From Flavobacterium araucananum (GTDB lineage: Bacteria > Bacteroidota > Bacteroidia > Flavobacteriales > Flavobacteriaceae): DNA of 64,000 bases. The stretch lies in NCBI RefSeq assembly GCF_002222055.1, contig NZ_MUGS01000004.1, forward strand, positions 1 through 64,000. The letters run 5' to 3'. A program made the translations under genes and the position numbers. Under the pieces are notes generated by a model, which worked only from the letters and a program-made list of their open reading frames with translations, had not been told where the DNA came from and did not search any database. Shown piece by piece: positions 27,231 to 35,667 of this stretch; positions within the stretch are counted from its first letter, which is position 1, and every line of letters starts with the position of its first letter.

Positions 27231-28637
27231 ATGAGTACAAATCAGACCTTTATAAACGATAATTTTTTACTTGAAAATAAATTTGCTGAAGAGTTGTATC
27301 ACAATTACTCTAAACATCAGCCAATAATAGATTACCACAATCATTTGAATCCGCAGTTTATTGCCGAAGATAAAATTTTCGACAACATTACCCAGGTTTG
27401 GATCAACGGCGATCACTACAAATGGCGTGCAATGCGTACGTTAGGAATCAACGAACAGTTTGTAACCGGAAATGGTTCAGACAAAGATAAGTTCATCAAC
27501 TGGGCAAAAACGGTTCCGTATACCATGCGTAATCCTTTGTACCATTGGACACATTTAGAATTAGCCCGTTATTTTGATATTTATGATTTGCTGAATGAAA
27601 AATCTGCAGAGAAAATCTATATCGAAACTACAGAAAAAATTAATTCTCAGGCATACAGTACACAAAACCTGCTTAAAAAAGTAAATGCCCAATTGGTTTG
27701 TACGACCGAAGATCCTATTGACAGCCTGGAGTTTCACCAGAAATTGTCAAAAAATCCTATTGGGACAAAAATGAGTACGGCTTTCAGACCTGACAAAGCG
27801 ATCTTAATTTCGAATGACGGTTATAATGCGTATCTGGACACCTTAGGCGATGTTTCCGGAATTGCAATTAATACATATACTGATTTATGCAGTGCATTGA
27901 AAAACCGAATTGAGTTTTTTAATCAAAACGGTTGTCAATTAAGTGATCACGGTTTAGATCAGATTTATTTTGAAGAATTTACTGAAAATGAAGTAAATAC
28001 AATCTTCAAAAAGAAAAGAGAAAACAGCATTATTACTCCTGAGGAAGCTTTAAAGTTTCAAAGTGCCATATTGTTGTTCTTATCAGAAACGTACCATCAG
28101 TTTGGTTGGGTGCAACAATTTCACTTAGGGGCCTTGCGCAATAATAATGCGCGTATGCACAGGATTTTAGGTCCGGATACGGGTTGGGATTCTATAGGCG
28201 ACTATCCGCAGGCTCAAAAACTATCAGGCTTTTTGAACGCTTTGGACAGTAAAGATAAATTGACAAAAACGATTATCTATAACCTGAATCCTGCTGATAA
28301 TGAGGTAATGGCAACCATGATTGGAAACTTTAATGACGGTAGTGTTCGTGGTAAAGTTCAGTTTGGTTCCGGATGGTGGTTTTTAGACCAGAAAGACGGA
28401 ATGACCAAACAATTGAACGCCTTGTCGAACATGGGATTAATTAGTTGTTTCGTAGGGATGCTAACAGATTCAAGAAGCTTTTTGTCTTTCCCGAGACACG
28501 AATATTTCAGACGCATTTTATGTAATCTTTTAGGAGACGAAATCAAACGCGGAGAATTGCCAAACGATATGGAATGGATTGGTAAACTGGTTTCGGATAT
28601 TTCTTATAACAATGCGAAAGAATATTTCAAGTTTTAG
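27231..28637 (+). CDS. uxaC: Glucuronate/galacturonate isomerase
   Basis: 468 residues, the family length. Interconverts D-galacturonate and D-tagaturonate (or glucuronate and fructuronate). Family signatures: IIDYHNHLNPQFIAEDKIF near the N-terminus (metal-binding HNH), TTEDPIDSLEFH, GWVQQFHLGALRNNN, and LTDSRSFLSFPRHEYFRRIL near the end. Cytoplasmic first step for saturated galacturonate released by the GH28 enzymes. Its 3' side is followed by a purine-rich repeat before the kdgK promoter region. Confidence 0.96.
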   Translation: MSTNQTFINDNFLLENKFAEELYHNYSKHQPIIDYHNHLNPQFIAEDKIFDNITQVWINGDHYKWRAMRTLGINEQFVTGNGSDKDKFINWAKTVPYTMRNPLYHWTHLELARYFDIYDLLNEKSAEKIYIETTEKINSQAYSTQNLLKKVNAQLVCTTEDPIDSLEFHQKLSKNPIGTKMSTAFRPDKAILISNDGYNAYLDTLGDVSGIAINTYTDLCSALKNRIEFFNQNGCQLSDHGLDQIYFEEFTENEVNTIFKKKRENSIITPEEALKFQSAILLFLSETYHQFGWVQQFHLGALRNNNARMHRILGPDTGWDSIGDYPQAQKLSGFLNALDSKDKLTKTIIYNLNPADNEVMATMIGNFNDGSVRGKVQFGSGWWFLDQKDGMTKQLNALSNMGLISCFVGMLTDSRSFLSFPRHEYFRRILCNLLGDEIKRGELPNDMEWIGKLVSDISYNNAKEYFKF

Positions 28638-28720
28638 AGGAGAGGAAAGAATAAAGAGGAAAGAGAATAGAATAAAGAGGATAGAGTAAAGAGGATAGAG
28701 TAAAGAGGAAAGAGTTTTAG
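28637..28720. repeat. Purine-rich degenerate tandem repeat
   Basis: Units like AAAGAGGATAGAGT and AAAGAGGAAAGAG repeat about six times right after uxaC. Similar tracts occur at 43927-43980, 49850-49905 and 53590-53650. Possible weak transcript attenuator or slippage product. Confidence 0.6.
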
Positions 28721-28815
28721 GTTTGAGATTTACAATCTTTTTAATCATTAAAATCTGTGGCCAATAAAACCATCAGGCTTAATTTTTTTAATTTCTTAAG
28801 GGTAAATAATAAACC

Positions 28816-28831
28816 TTTTTACTGGTAAAAC
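28816..28831. promoter_or_regulatory. Palindrome upstream of kdgK
   Basis: TTTTTAC-TG-GTAAAAC immediately before the kdgK leader, unlike the TGTAATCGATTACA operators. Could bind a regulator or be a small hairpin. Confidence 0.35.
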
Positions 28832-28842
28832 AATATAACAAT

Positions 28843-29865
28843 ATGAGTAAAGTAGTTGCATTCGGAGAAATTATGTTGCGTCTTTCGACCGAGAGGCATT
28901 TACGTTTTTCGCAGGCGAAAGAGTTTGGCGCTTCTTACGGAGGTGGCGAGTTTAATGTTTGTGTGTCTTTGGCAAATTATGGCGTAAATGCAGAATTTGT
29001 AACAAGATTACCGGAGAACGAAATTGGTTTTTCGGCATTAAAAGAAATGCGAAAAATGAACGTAGAGTCCCATAACATTGTTTACGGAGGTGAACGTTTA
29101 GGGATTTATTTTCTTGAAACAGGTGCAGGAACACGTGGCAGCAATGTTGTTTATGATCGTGCGCACAGTTCGATGGCAACAATCGAAAAAGGAATCATTG
29201 ACTGGGAGAAAGTCCTCGAAGGTGCAACCTGGTTTCATTGGAGCGGTATTACACCTGCAATTTCGCAAAGCGCTGCCCAAGCCTGTTTAGAAGCCATTAA
29301 AGTAGCATATAAACTGGGAATCACTATTTCATGCGATTTAAATTACAGGTCAAAATTATGGCAATATGGCAAAACACCAAGTGAGGTAATGCCTGAGTTA
29401 TTACAGTATAGCAATGTTATTCTAGGAGATATTGATACGGCTTATTTTATGCTGGGAATCCCAAAAGTGAATCCTAATTATCAGGATGAGAAATCGCTTC
29501 CGGTTTTGTATAGCAAGTTGTTTGATTTGATTCCGAATTTAAAAACCGTAGCCACAACATTACGGTATTCTGTAAGTGCTTCGCATCAAAGAATTGGCGG
29601 TGTTTTGTTCGACGGTAAAGCAATTTATCAGGCTGCCGTAAAAGAGGTAACCCCAGTGGTAGATCGAGTAGGTAGTGGCGATGCTTTTATGGGCGGATTA
29701 ATTTACGGATTGCAACATTATCAAAATAATAACCAGAGAGCTCTTGATTTTGCTGTGGCGGCTTGTTGTTTAAAACATACCATTGCGGGAGATTATAATC
29801 TGGTTACACTAAAAGAAGTTGAAAATATGATAGATGGTGATTCAGCCGGATTAGTATCTAGATAA
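28843..29865 (+). CDS. kdgK: 2-keto-3-deoxygluconate kinase (PfkB family)
   Basis: 340 residues. Phosphorylates 2-keto-3-deoxygluconate to the 6-phosphate with ATP. PfkB features: N-terminal VAFGEIMLRLS and a glycine-rich GGGEFNVCVSLANYG, and the catalytic signature DRVGSGDAFMGGLIYG with the base Asp in GSGDAF. YFLETGAGTRGSNVVYDRAH fits the sugar-acid-binding lid of KDG kinases. Ten bases before eda, forming a pair that handles KDG from both the Uxa and Kdu branches. Confidence 0.93.
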   Translation: MSKVVAFGEIMLRLSTERHLRFSQAKEFGASYGGGEFNVCVSLANYGVNAEFVTRLPENEIGFSALKEMRKMNVESHNIVYGGERLGIYFLETGAGTRGSNVVYDRAHSSMATIEKGIIDWEKVLEGATWFHWSGITPAISQSAAQACLEAIKVAYKLGITISCDLNYRSKLWQYGKTPSEVMPELLQYSNVILGDIDTAYFMLGIPKVNPNYQDEKSLPVLYSKLFDLIPNLKTVATTLRYSVSASHQRIGGVLFDGKAIYQAAVKEVTPVVDRVGSGDAFMGGLIYGLQHYQNNNQRALDFAVAACCLKHTIAGDYNLVTLKEVENMIDGDSAGLVSR

Positions 29866-29875
29866 TTAAAAAAAT

Positions 29876-30544
29876 ATGGCAAAATATTCAAGAATCGAAG
29901 TGGCTTTACAAATGAAAGAAAACGGAATGGTTCCGTTATTTTTTCATTCAGATATAGAAATCAGTAAAAAAGTATTAAAAGCCTGTTATGATGGTGGTGC
30001 AAGATTGATGGAGTTTACGAGCAGAGGCGATTTTGCTCCTGAAGTTTTTGGAGCTTTAAACAAATATGCATTGGCAGAATTACCCGGAATGATACTGGGT
30101 GTGGGTTCTGTTACAGATGCTGCTGCTGCTTCATTATACATGAGTTTAGGAGCAAATTTTATTGTAACTCCGGTTTTTCGAGAAGATATAGCCATAGCCT
30201 GTAACCGCCGTAAAGTATTGTGGTCGCCAGGATGCGGGACACTTACAGAGATTGCCAGAGCCGAAGAATTAGGCTGCGAAATCGTAAAATTATTCCCGGG
30301 AGATATCTACGGACCGGAATTTATAAAAGCTATAAAAGGACCTTGTCCCTGGACCAGTATTATGCCAACAGGTGGTGTTTTGCCAACCATAGAAAGTCTG
30401 ACTTCGTGGTTTAGCGCAGGTGCAACTTGTGTAGGTATCGGATCGCAATTAATAGCTAAAGATATAATAGACAATAAAGATTTCGACGGATTAAAAACGA
30501 AAGTTAGTGACGTTCTCGACATCATAAAAAAGATAAGAAAATAA
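29876..30544 (+). CDS. eda: KDPG/KHG aldolase
   Basis: 222 residues. Splits 2-keto-3-deoxy-6-phosphogluconate into pyruvate and glyceraldehyde 3-phosphate. Class I aldolase motifs: LMEFTSRGDFAPEVF (catalytic Glu region), ANFIVTPVF, and the Schiff-base lysine in CEIVKLFPGDIYGPEFIKAI followed by MPTGGV. Directly downstream of kdgK. This closes the pathway to central metabolism. The 225 bases after it carry hairpins before uxaB. Confidence 0.95.
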   Translation: MAKYSRIEVALQMKENGMVPLFFHSDIEISKKVLKACYDGGARLMEFTSRGDFAPEVFGALNKYALAELPGMILGVGSVTDAAAASLYMSLGANFIVTPVFREDIAIACNRRKVLWSPGCGTLTEIARAEELGCEIVKLFPGDIYGPEFIKAIKGPCPWTSIMPTGGVLPTIESLTSWFSAGATCVGIGSQLIAKDIIDNKDFDGLKTKVSDVLDIIKKIRK

Positions 30545-30638
30545 ATAAGGAGTAATCATGCCAATCCCTTATTTACATGCGTTTTTTTTAGATTTTAGAA
30601 ATTGTAATTGAACATTACGCTTGATAAAATAAATCTTG

Positions 30639-30702
30639 TCATTCCTCACAGCAAGATTTGTTTACCTCACACAAGTGTAATGTTTCTTTTACAGTGTGTG
30701 AG
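30639..30702 (+). other. Two hairpins between eda and uxaB
   Basis: ATCTTG...CAAGAT around 30633-30658 and CTCACAC (30666-30672) with GTGTGAG (30696-30702). Could be a partial terminator, processing site or leader structure controlling uxaBA relative to kdgK-eda. No T-tract directly follows. Confidence 0.45.
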
Positions 30703-30769
30703 AGGATTTTTAAAAAGAAAATAAGGTATTTAATGTGATTATTTATAACACTTTAAAGAAAAAAACAGA

Positions 30770-32236
30770 ATGGAAAAAATAAACAGATCAAACTCAGGGT
30801 TGTCAGAGAAACTTCCTGTAAAAATAGTGCAATTTGGCGAAGGTAATTTTTTAAGAGCCTTTATAGAATATGCATTTCAAAAGTTAAATCAGGAAGCTGA
30901 TTTTAATGCCGGAATTGCTGTTGTACAGCCTATCGATAAAGGTTTGGTAAACATGATCAATGCACAGGACGGGTTGTATACCTTGTTTATGAAAGGGGTG
31001 AAAAAAGGAGAAGAAATTCAGGAAAAAGAACTCATTACCAATATTGTAAAAGCTATTGATCCTTATGCTTCTTTTCAGGATTATATAGCCTTGGCGACAG
31101 AAGAAGAATTGGCTTTTATCATTTCGAATACAACAGAAGCCGGTATCGAATATATCGAATCTGACCGGTTAACAATGCAACCGCCTGTTTCTTTTCCGGC
31201 AAAATTAACGGTACTTTTATACGAGAGATTCAGATTTTTTAAAGGTGCTGCTGAAAAAGGATTAACAATTATTCCGTGTGAATTAATTAATTACAATTCA
31301 GATACCTTAAAAGAAATCGTTCTAAAATATTGTGCAGACTGGAAATTAGAACAGGAATTTGTTTCCTGGCTTTTAGAGAGTTGTACCTTTCACAATACAC
31401 TTGTAGACAGAATTGTACCGGGATATCCAAGAGATCAGATCGAAGAGTACAACAGTCAGTTAGCCTATAAAGACGATTTGATTGTAAGTGCCGAAAGTTT
31501 CTTTTTGTGGGTTATTGAAGGAGATGATCGACTAAAAGCAAAACTTCCGTTTGAAAAAACAGGATTAGATGTAAAAATCGTAGCCGATATGCAGCCTTAC
31601 CGCACCCGAAAAGTAAGAATCTTAAATGGTGCACATACGGCAATGGTTCCGTTTTCATTGCTTTACGGCAACGAAACAGTAAAGGAAACAGTCGATAATG
31701 CTTTTACGGGAGATTTTGTAAACAAAGCTGTTTTTGAGGAAATCAACGAAACGTTGAACATGGATAAAGCAGAACTGGCAAGTTTCTCTGAAGAGATTCT
31801 GGACCGTTTTAGAAATCCGTTTATCAAGCATTTATTGTCTTCAATAGCCTTGAATTCAATTTCAAAATTCAAAGTACGTGTATTGCCAAGTTTAACCGGA
31901 TATGTAGATATTCATCATAAACTTCCGGTTCATTTGACCTTTGCATTTGCAGCTTTGATTCGTTTTTATAAAGGAACCTGGAAAGGCGAAAGTTTGCCAA
32001 TCAATGATAGCGAAGATATTGTTTCTTTTTTTGATGGACTTTGGAAATCCGATGATTACGAGAAAATAGCAAGGCTTACTTTGCAAAATAAAAACTTCTG
32101 GGACGAAGATTTAACGCTGATTCCGGGTTTGACAAAAGCAATTGCAACAGCATTAGAACAAATTGACGCAAACGGAGTAGAAACTGGTTTTGCTAATTTT
32201 CAAAAACAATTACATACTACAACTCAGAACGCTTAA
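30770..32236 (+). CDS. uxaB: Tagaturonate reductase (altronate oxidoreductase)
   Basis: 488 residues, family length. Reduces D-tagaturonate to D-altronate with NADH. The N-terminus carries the family's cofactor region (VKIVQFGEGNFLRAFIEYAF), and the core has the polyol-dehydrogenase signatures VDRIVPGYP and RKVRILNGAHTAMVPFSLLY with the catalytic Lys. The downstream gene uxaA starts 2 bases after its stop, so the two are tightly coupled. Cytoplasmic. Confidence 0.95.
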   Translation: MEKINRSNSGLSEKLPVKIVQFGEGNFLRAFIEYAFQKLNQEADFNAGIAVVQPIDKGLVNMINAQDGLYTLFMKGVKKGEEIQEKELITNIVKAIDPYASFQDYIALATEEELAFIISNTTEAGIEYIESDRLTMQPPVSFPAKLTVLLYERFRFFKGAAEKGLTIIPCELINYNSDTLKEIVLKYCADWKLEQEFVSWLLESCTFHNTLVDRIVPGYPRDQIEEYNSQLAYKDDLIVSAESFFLWVIEGDDRLKAKLPFEKTGLDVKIVADMQPYRTRKVRILNGAHTAMVPFSLLYGNETVKETVDNAFTGDFVNKAVFEEINETLNMDKAELASFSEEILDRFRNPFIKHLLSSIALNSISKFKVRVLPSLTGYVDIHHKLPVHLTFAFAALIRFYKGTWKGESLPINDSEDIVSFFDGLWKSDDYEKIARLTLQNKNFWDEDLTLIPGLTKAIATALEQIDANGVETGFANFQKQLHTTTQNA

Positions 32237-32238
32237 TC

Positions 32239-33858
32239 ATGGCAACTCAAAAAAAATTAATAAAAGTCAACCCGGCAGATAACGTAATTGTCGCTTTAAC
32301 CGATTTGGTACAAAACGAACAAATTATGTTTGAAGGAACTACCGTCTCACCAACAACTGATGTTAAAGCAAAACATAAAATCGCAGAGAAAGATTTTACA
32401 ATTGGTAATGATATTATAATGTATGGTGTTTTGGTTGGAAAAGCTGCTAAACCTATAAAAAAAGGAGAAGTAATTACCACTGAAAATGTAAAACATCAAA
32501 GTGAAAAAGTTTTTGGTAAAAACGGAAATTTAGGTTGGACTCCACCAAATGTAGATCGTTGGAAAGACAAAACTTTCAACGGATACCACCGTACTGATGG
32601 ACAAGTTGGAACCAAAAACGTTTGGTTGTTTTTTCCATTGGTTTTTTGCGAAAACAAAAATATCGAAAAACTGAAGGATATTTTTGAAAACGAATTAATG
32701 CCCAAAAAAGAAGTTTCTTATAAAAATTTGTTGCGCTCTTTAATTGAAGAAAAAAGCGTAGAAGAAGTTTCGGATAAAAACTTAAATGAAAATCTTTTAG
32801 ATAATGTTGAAGTAAAATTTATCAATCATCAAGGTGGTTGTGGAGGGATTCGACAAGATTCAGAATTGTTGGCAAAACTGCTTGCGGGATATGTGAACAA
32901 CCCAAATGTTGCAGGTGCAACTGTTTTAAGTTTAGGTTGCCAAAATTTGCAAGTTGATATTTTTAAAAAGGCATTGAAAGAAATGAGTCCGAATAGTGAT
33001 AAAGAAATTTTGATCTATGAGCAACAACAAATTGGAACTACTGATCAAATGTTTCAAATGGTGATTAAAGATTCTTATGAAGCCATTAAAAGAGCCAACA
33101 AAATTGAACGTAAACCTGCTCCTCTTTCAAAACTAAGTATTGGTTTAGAATGTGGAGGGTCTGACGGATTTTCAGGAATTTCTGCTAATCCGGCATTAGG
33201 AATTGTTTCAGATATTTTTGCAGCTTTGGGAGGGAAAACAATTTTGGCAGAGTTTCCGGAATTATGTGGCGTTGAGCAAGAATTGATGAACCGATGTGTG
33301 GACGAAGAAAAAGCAGATAAGTTTTTAACTTTAATGAAAGCTTTTGAAAAATCAGTTGTAGATGCAGGTTCAGGGTTTGATATGAATCCATCTCCGGGAA
33401 ACATCAAAGACGGATTAATTACAGATGCAATGAAATCTGCTGGCGCAGCTAAAAAAGGTGGAACTTCGCCTGTTGTAGATGTTTTAGATTACGGAGAATA
33501 TATTTCAAAACCAGGATTAAATCTTTTAAATACGCCAGGAAATGACGCAGAATGTACCACAGGATTGGTTGGATCGGGCGCAACAGTTGTTTTATTTACT
33601 ACAGGTTTAGGAAATCCGATGGGAAATCCAATTGCACCCGTTGTAAAGATTTCTTCGAACACGGCATTAATTAATAGAATGTCTGATATTATCGATGTAA
33701 ATGCCGGAACGGTGATTACTGGTGAAAAAACCATTACAGAGGTTGGAGCAGAAATAGTAGATTACATTATAGAATTGGCGAGCGGAAACGTGGAAACAAA
33801 AGCAGACCAGTTGAAACAAGATGTATTTATTCCTTGGAAAAGAGGAGTATCTTTGTAA
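32239..33858 (+). CDS. uxaA: Altronate dehydratase
   Basis: 539 residues: an N-terminal SAF domain (to ~95) joined to the dehydratase body. Dehydrates D-altronate to 2-keto-3-deoxygluconate. Visible motifs: GYHRTDGQVGTKN, INHQGGCGG, LSLGCQNLQ, GLECGGSDGFSG and a C-terminal EFPELCGVEQ with conserved Cys that likely bind iron. A Lys/Glu-rich stretch at ~160-190 (LRSLIEEKSVEEVSDKNL) appears as an insert relative to E. coli UxaA (495 residues). Last gene of the catabolic block; terminator follows at 33883. Confidence 0.95.
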   Translation: MATQKKLIKVNPADNVIVALTDLVQNEQIMFEGTTVSPTTDVKAKHKIAEKDFTIGNDIIMYGVLVGKAAKPIKKGEVITTENVKHQSEKVFGKNGNLGWTPPNVDRWKDKTFNGYHRTDGQVGTKNVWLFFPLVFCENKNIEKLKDIFENELMPKKEVSYKNLLRSLIEEKSVEEVSDKNLNENLLDNVEVKFINHQGGCGGIRQDSELLAKLLAGYVNNPNVAGATVLSLGCQNLQVDIFKKALKEMSPNSDKEILIYEQQQIGTTDQMFQMVIKDSYEAIKRANKIERKPAPLSKLSIGLECGGSDGFSGISANPALGIVSDIFAALGGKTILAEFPELCGVEQELMNRCVDEEKADKFLTLMKAFEKSVVDAGSGFDMNPSPGNIKDGLITDAMKSAGAAKKGGTSPVVDVLDYGEYISKPGLNLLNTPGNDAECTTGLVGSGATVVLFTTGLGNPMGNPIAPVVKISSNTALINRMSDIIDVNAGTVITGEKTITEVGAEIVDYIIELASGNVETKADQLKQDVFIPWKRGVSL

Positions 33859-33882
33859 AAAAAGTTTCACTATATAAGGTAC

Positions 33883-33908
33883 AGACGCACAGCAGTGCGT
33901 CTTTTTTT
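33883..33908 (+). terminator. Intrinsic terminator after uxaA
   Basis: AGACGCAC-AGCA-GTGCGTCT stem then T-tract. The same GCACAGCAGTGCGTCTTTT stem-loop reappears at 53661-53681. Confidence 0.88.
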
Positions 33909-33970
33909 ATGTTTTTTTTTGCCAAGAATTACACTAATTTTCGCTAATTATTGAATCGAAAATTAATCTT

Positions 33971-34193
33971 AACCCGTTGGGTATAACTACTTCGTCTGTT
34001 TGCTTCGCTTGGGTCAAAAAAAAAATATTTAACACATAGAAACATAGATTTTTTTTGCTAAAAAAAGAATACAAAAAGAAATACATTTCTTTCACATAGC
34101 CAGACTATGTGCATTTTAAATAAGTGAAACGCCTTTTTTAAAGGTCCAAAAGCTATGTTTCTATGTGGTAAAATTAATTACACCCAACGGGTT
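33971..34193. repeat. Nested palindromic repeat element
   Basis: Outer inverted arms AACCCGTTGGGT (33971-33982) and ACCCAACGGGTT (34182-34193) enclose a full copy of the CTATGTTTCTATGTG element (34028-34172, ends TTTAACACATAGAAACATAG and CTATGTTTCTATGTGGTAAA). It fills most of the 495-base gap 33859-34353; flanks carry ATTCGTGTAA/TTCGCTAATT-type repeats. Confidence 0.75.
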
Positions 34194-34353
34194 ACTCTTA
34201 ATAAGGATTCGTGTAAAAAACAGGAATAATAAAATTCGTGAAAATTTGCGGCTAACTTTTTTAAATAATGCATGAAGTAGCGATGGCTAATACGACCTTA
34301 TCATTAGGGTATATCGTATGTTTACTTATATCACTTACAGGGTTCAAAAAAAA

Positions 34354-35382
34354 CTAAGAGCTAGTTCTTGATGATGATTTACGAATGTGTAATTCAGGAG
34401 CGAGAACTACCTTTTTTTCGATTTTAATCGTGTCGGTTTTATCTACTTGTTCCAGGAAAACACGCGCAGACATTTTGCCCATTTCAAGTGGCGACTGATC
34501 TACAGATGTAATCGATAACTCCATGAATTTAGTAAAAGGTTCGTTACTGAAACCTGCTACACAAAAATCTTTAGGAATACTGATGTTTCGGGCTCTTAAT
34601 TCCTGAATAGCACCTAAAGCTGCAAAATCACTCGACGAAAATATAGCATCCGGCGGTGTTTCGAGCTGTAACAAAATATCGATTGCCTCTTTTCCGGCAT
34701 CAACGAAACTCTTTACCGGGATAACATATTCTTCCTTAAACAACATTCCGTTATCGAGCAACGCCTGTTTATATCCCAAAAACCTGTTTTTGAAAATCTC
34801 AAGGGACTGGTCTCCGGATAAATGAGCAATATATTTGCAACCTTCGTCTATTAAGTGTTGTGTAGTAAGATATCCGCCCTTAAAATCATTGATCGTTACA
34901 GAGCTCACACCATCAATATGTTTGCTTCGGTCAAAAAAGATAAGCGGAACATTTTTTTGCAATACATTATGAAAAGCACCATCGTTTTCGCCGGTAACAT
35001 CGGTAACCGACATTAAAATACCGTCGACTTGTGCATCTATTAAAGTATATAGGTTTTCATTTTCTCTTTTTGGATTTTCGTGCGTCTGGCATATAATTAC
35101 CTGATAACCATGTGGGTGTAACTCTTCTTCGATACCTCTGATTACAGATGCAAAAAAGTTACTGTCGATACGAGGCACAATTACACCAATATTATTACTG
35201 CGCCCGCTTTTTAAGGCAAGCGCCAGTTTGTTTTGCTTATAGTTCATAGAAGCAGCGGTCTTAATAACCAACTCGCGCGTGCTTTCTTTTATCTTCGGAT
35301 TATTGTTTAAAGCCCTTGAAACAGTAGCGGCAGTGATATTCAGTTTTTCAGCAATATCGTAAATGGTTATTTTTTCGCTCAT
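34354..35382 (-). CDS. LacI-family transcriptional regulator of the pectin locus
   Basis: 342 residues. HTH with hinge helix at the N-terminus (ITIYDIAEKLNITAATVSRA, then SGRSNNIGVIVP), followed by a periplasmic-binding-like sensor (GVIVPRIDSNFFASVIRGIE, DAQVDGILMSVTDV, PPDAIFSSSDFAALGA). Expected to be a repressor released by a uronate metabolite such as KDG. Sits between the uxaA end and the GH28-susCD operon, divergent from the latter. Three palindromic sites TGyAATCGATTACA in the window are its likely targets. Confidence 0.92.
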   Translation of the reverse strand: MSEKITIYDIAEKLNITAATVSRALNNNPKIKESTRELVIKTAASMNYKQNKLALALKSGRSNNIGVIVPRIDSNFFASVIRGIEEELHPHGYQVIICQTHENPKRENENLYTLIDAQVDGILMSVTDVTGENDGAFHNVLQKNVPLIFFDRSKHIDGVSSVTINDFKGGYLTTQHLIDEGCKYIAHLSGDQSLEIFKNRFLGYKQALLDNGMLFKEEYVIPVKSFVDAGKEAIDILLQLETPPDAIFSSSDFAALGAIQELRARNISIPKDFCVAGFSNEPFTKFMELSITSVDQSPLEMGKMSARVFLEQVDKTDTIKIEKKVVLAPELHIRKSSSRTSS

Positions 35383-35448
35383 TAAAAAAGGTTTTTCAAA
35401 TTAATTTATAGACAAAAATACATATTTTTTCATAACGTTACACAAATT

Positions 35449-35484
35449 GTTATCGATTACCAGTATTTATAATTAAAACGTTTT
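35449..35484. promoter_or_regulatory. Possible autoregulatory operator of the LacI gene
   Basis: TTATCGATTACCA-type half site (35449-35463) and a 10-bp palindrome AAAACGTTTT (35475-35484) upstream of the LacI start codon (35382). Half of the first site matches the ATCGATTAC core of the strong operators. Confidence 0.45.
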
Positions 35485-35579
35485 CGATTCTACAATGATA
35501 ATAAATTGTGTCTTTTTTTACATTAAGTGTAATTATAATTCCTAATAAAAATTAAATATATAATTTATTTCTAAATAAA

Positions 35580-35625
35580 TTTGGTGCATTCGAACTTATT
35601 TTATATTTTCGTGTAATCGATTACA
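35580..35625 (+). promoter_or_regulatory. GH28-susCD promoter with perfect LacI-type operator
   Basis: TTTG at 35580-35583, 20-base spacer, TATTTTCG at 35604-35611 (one mismatch to TAnnTTTG), then the perfect palindrome TGTAATCGATTACA at 35612-35625. Geometry is the same as at exuT and kduI. Confidence 0.8.
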
Positions 35626-35667
35626 TAATTACATTGTTTTGAATATCAAACAATAAATACTACACTA

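Noticed and set aside
33971..34193. CRISPR-like array
   Set aside because: Only inverted, not regularly spaced direct repeats; no cas genes in the window.
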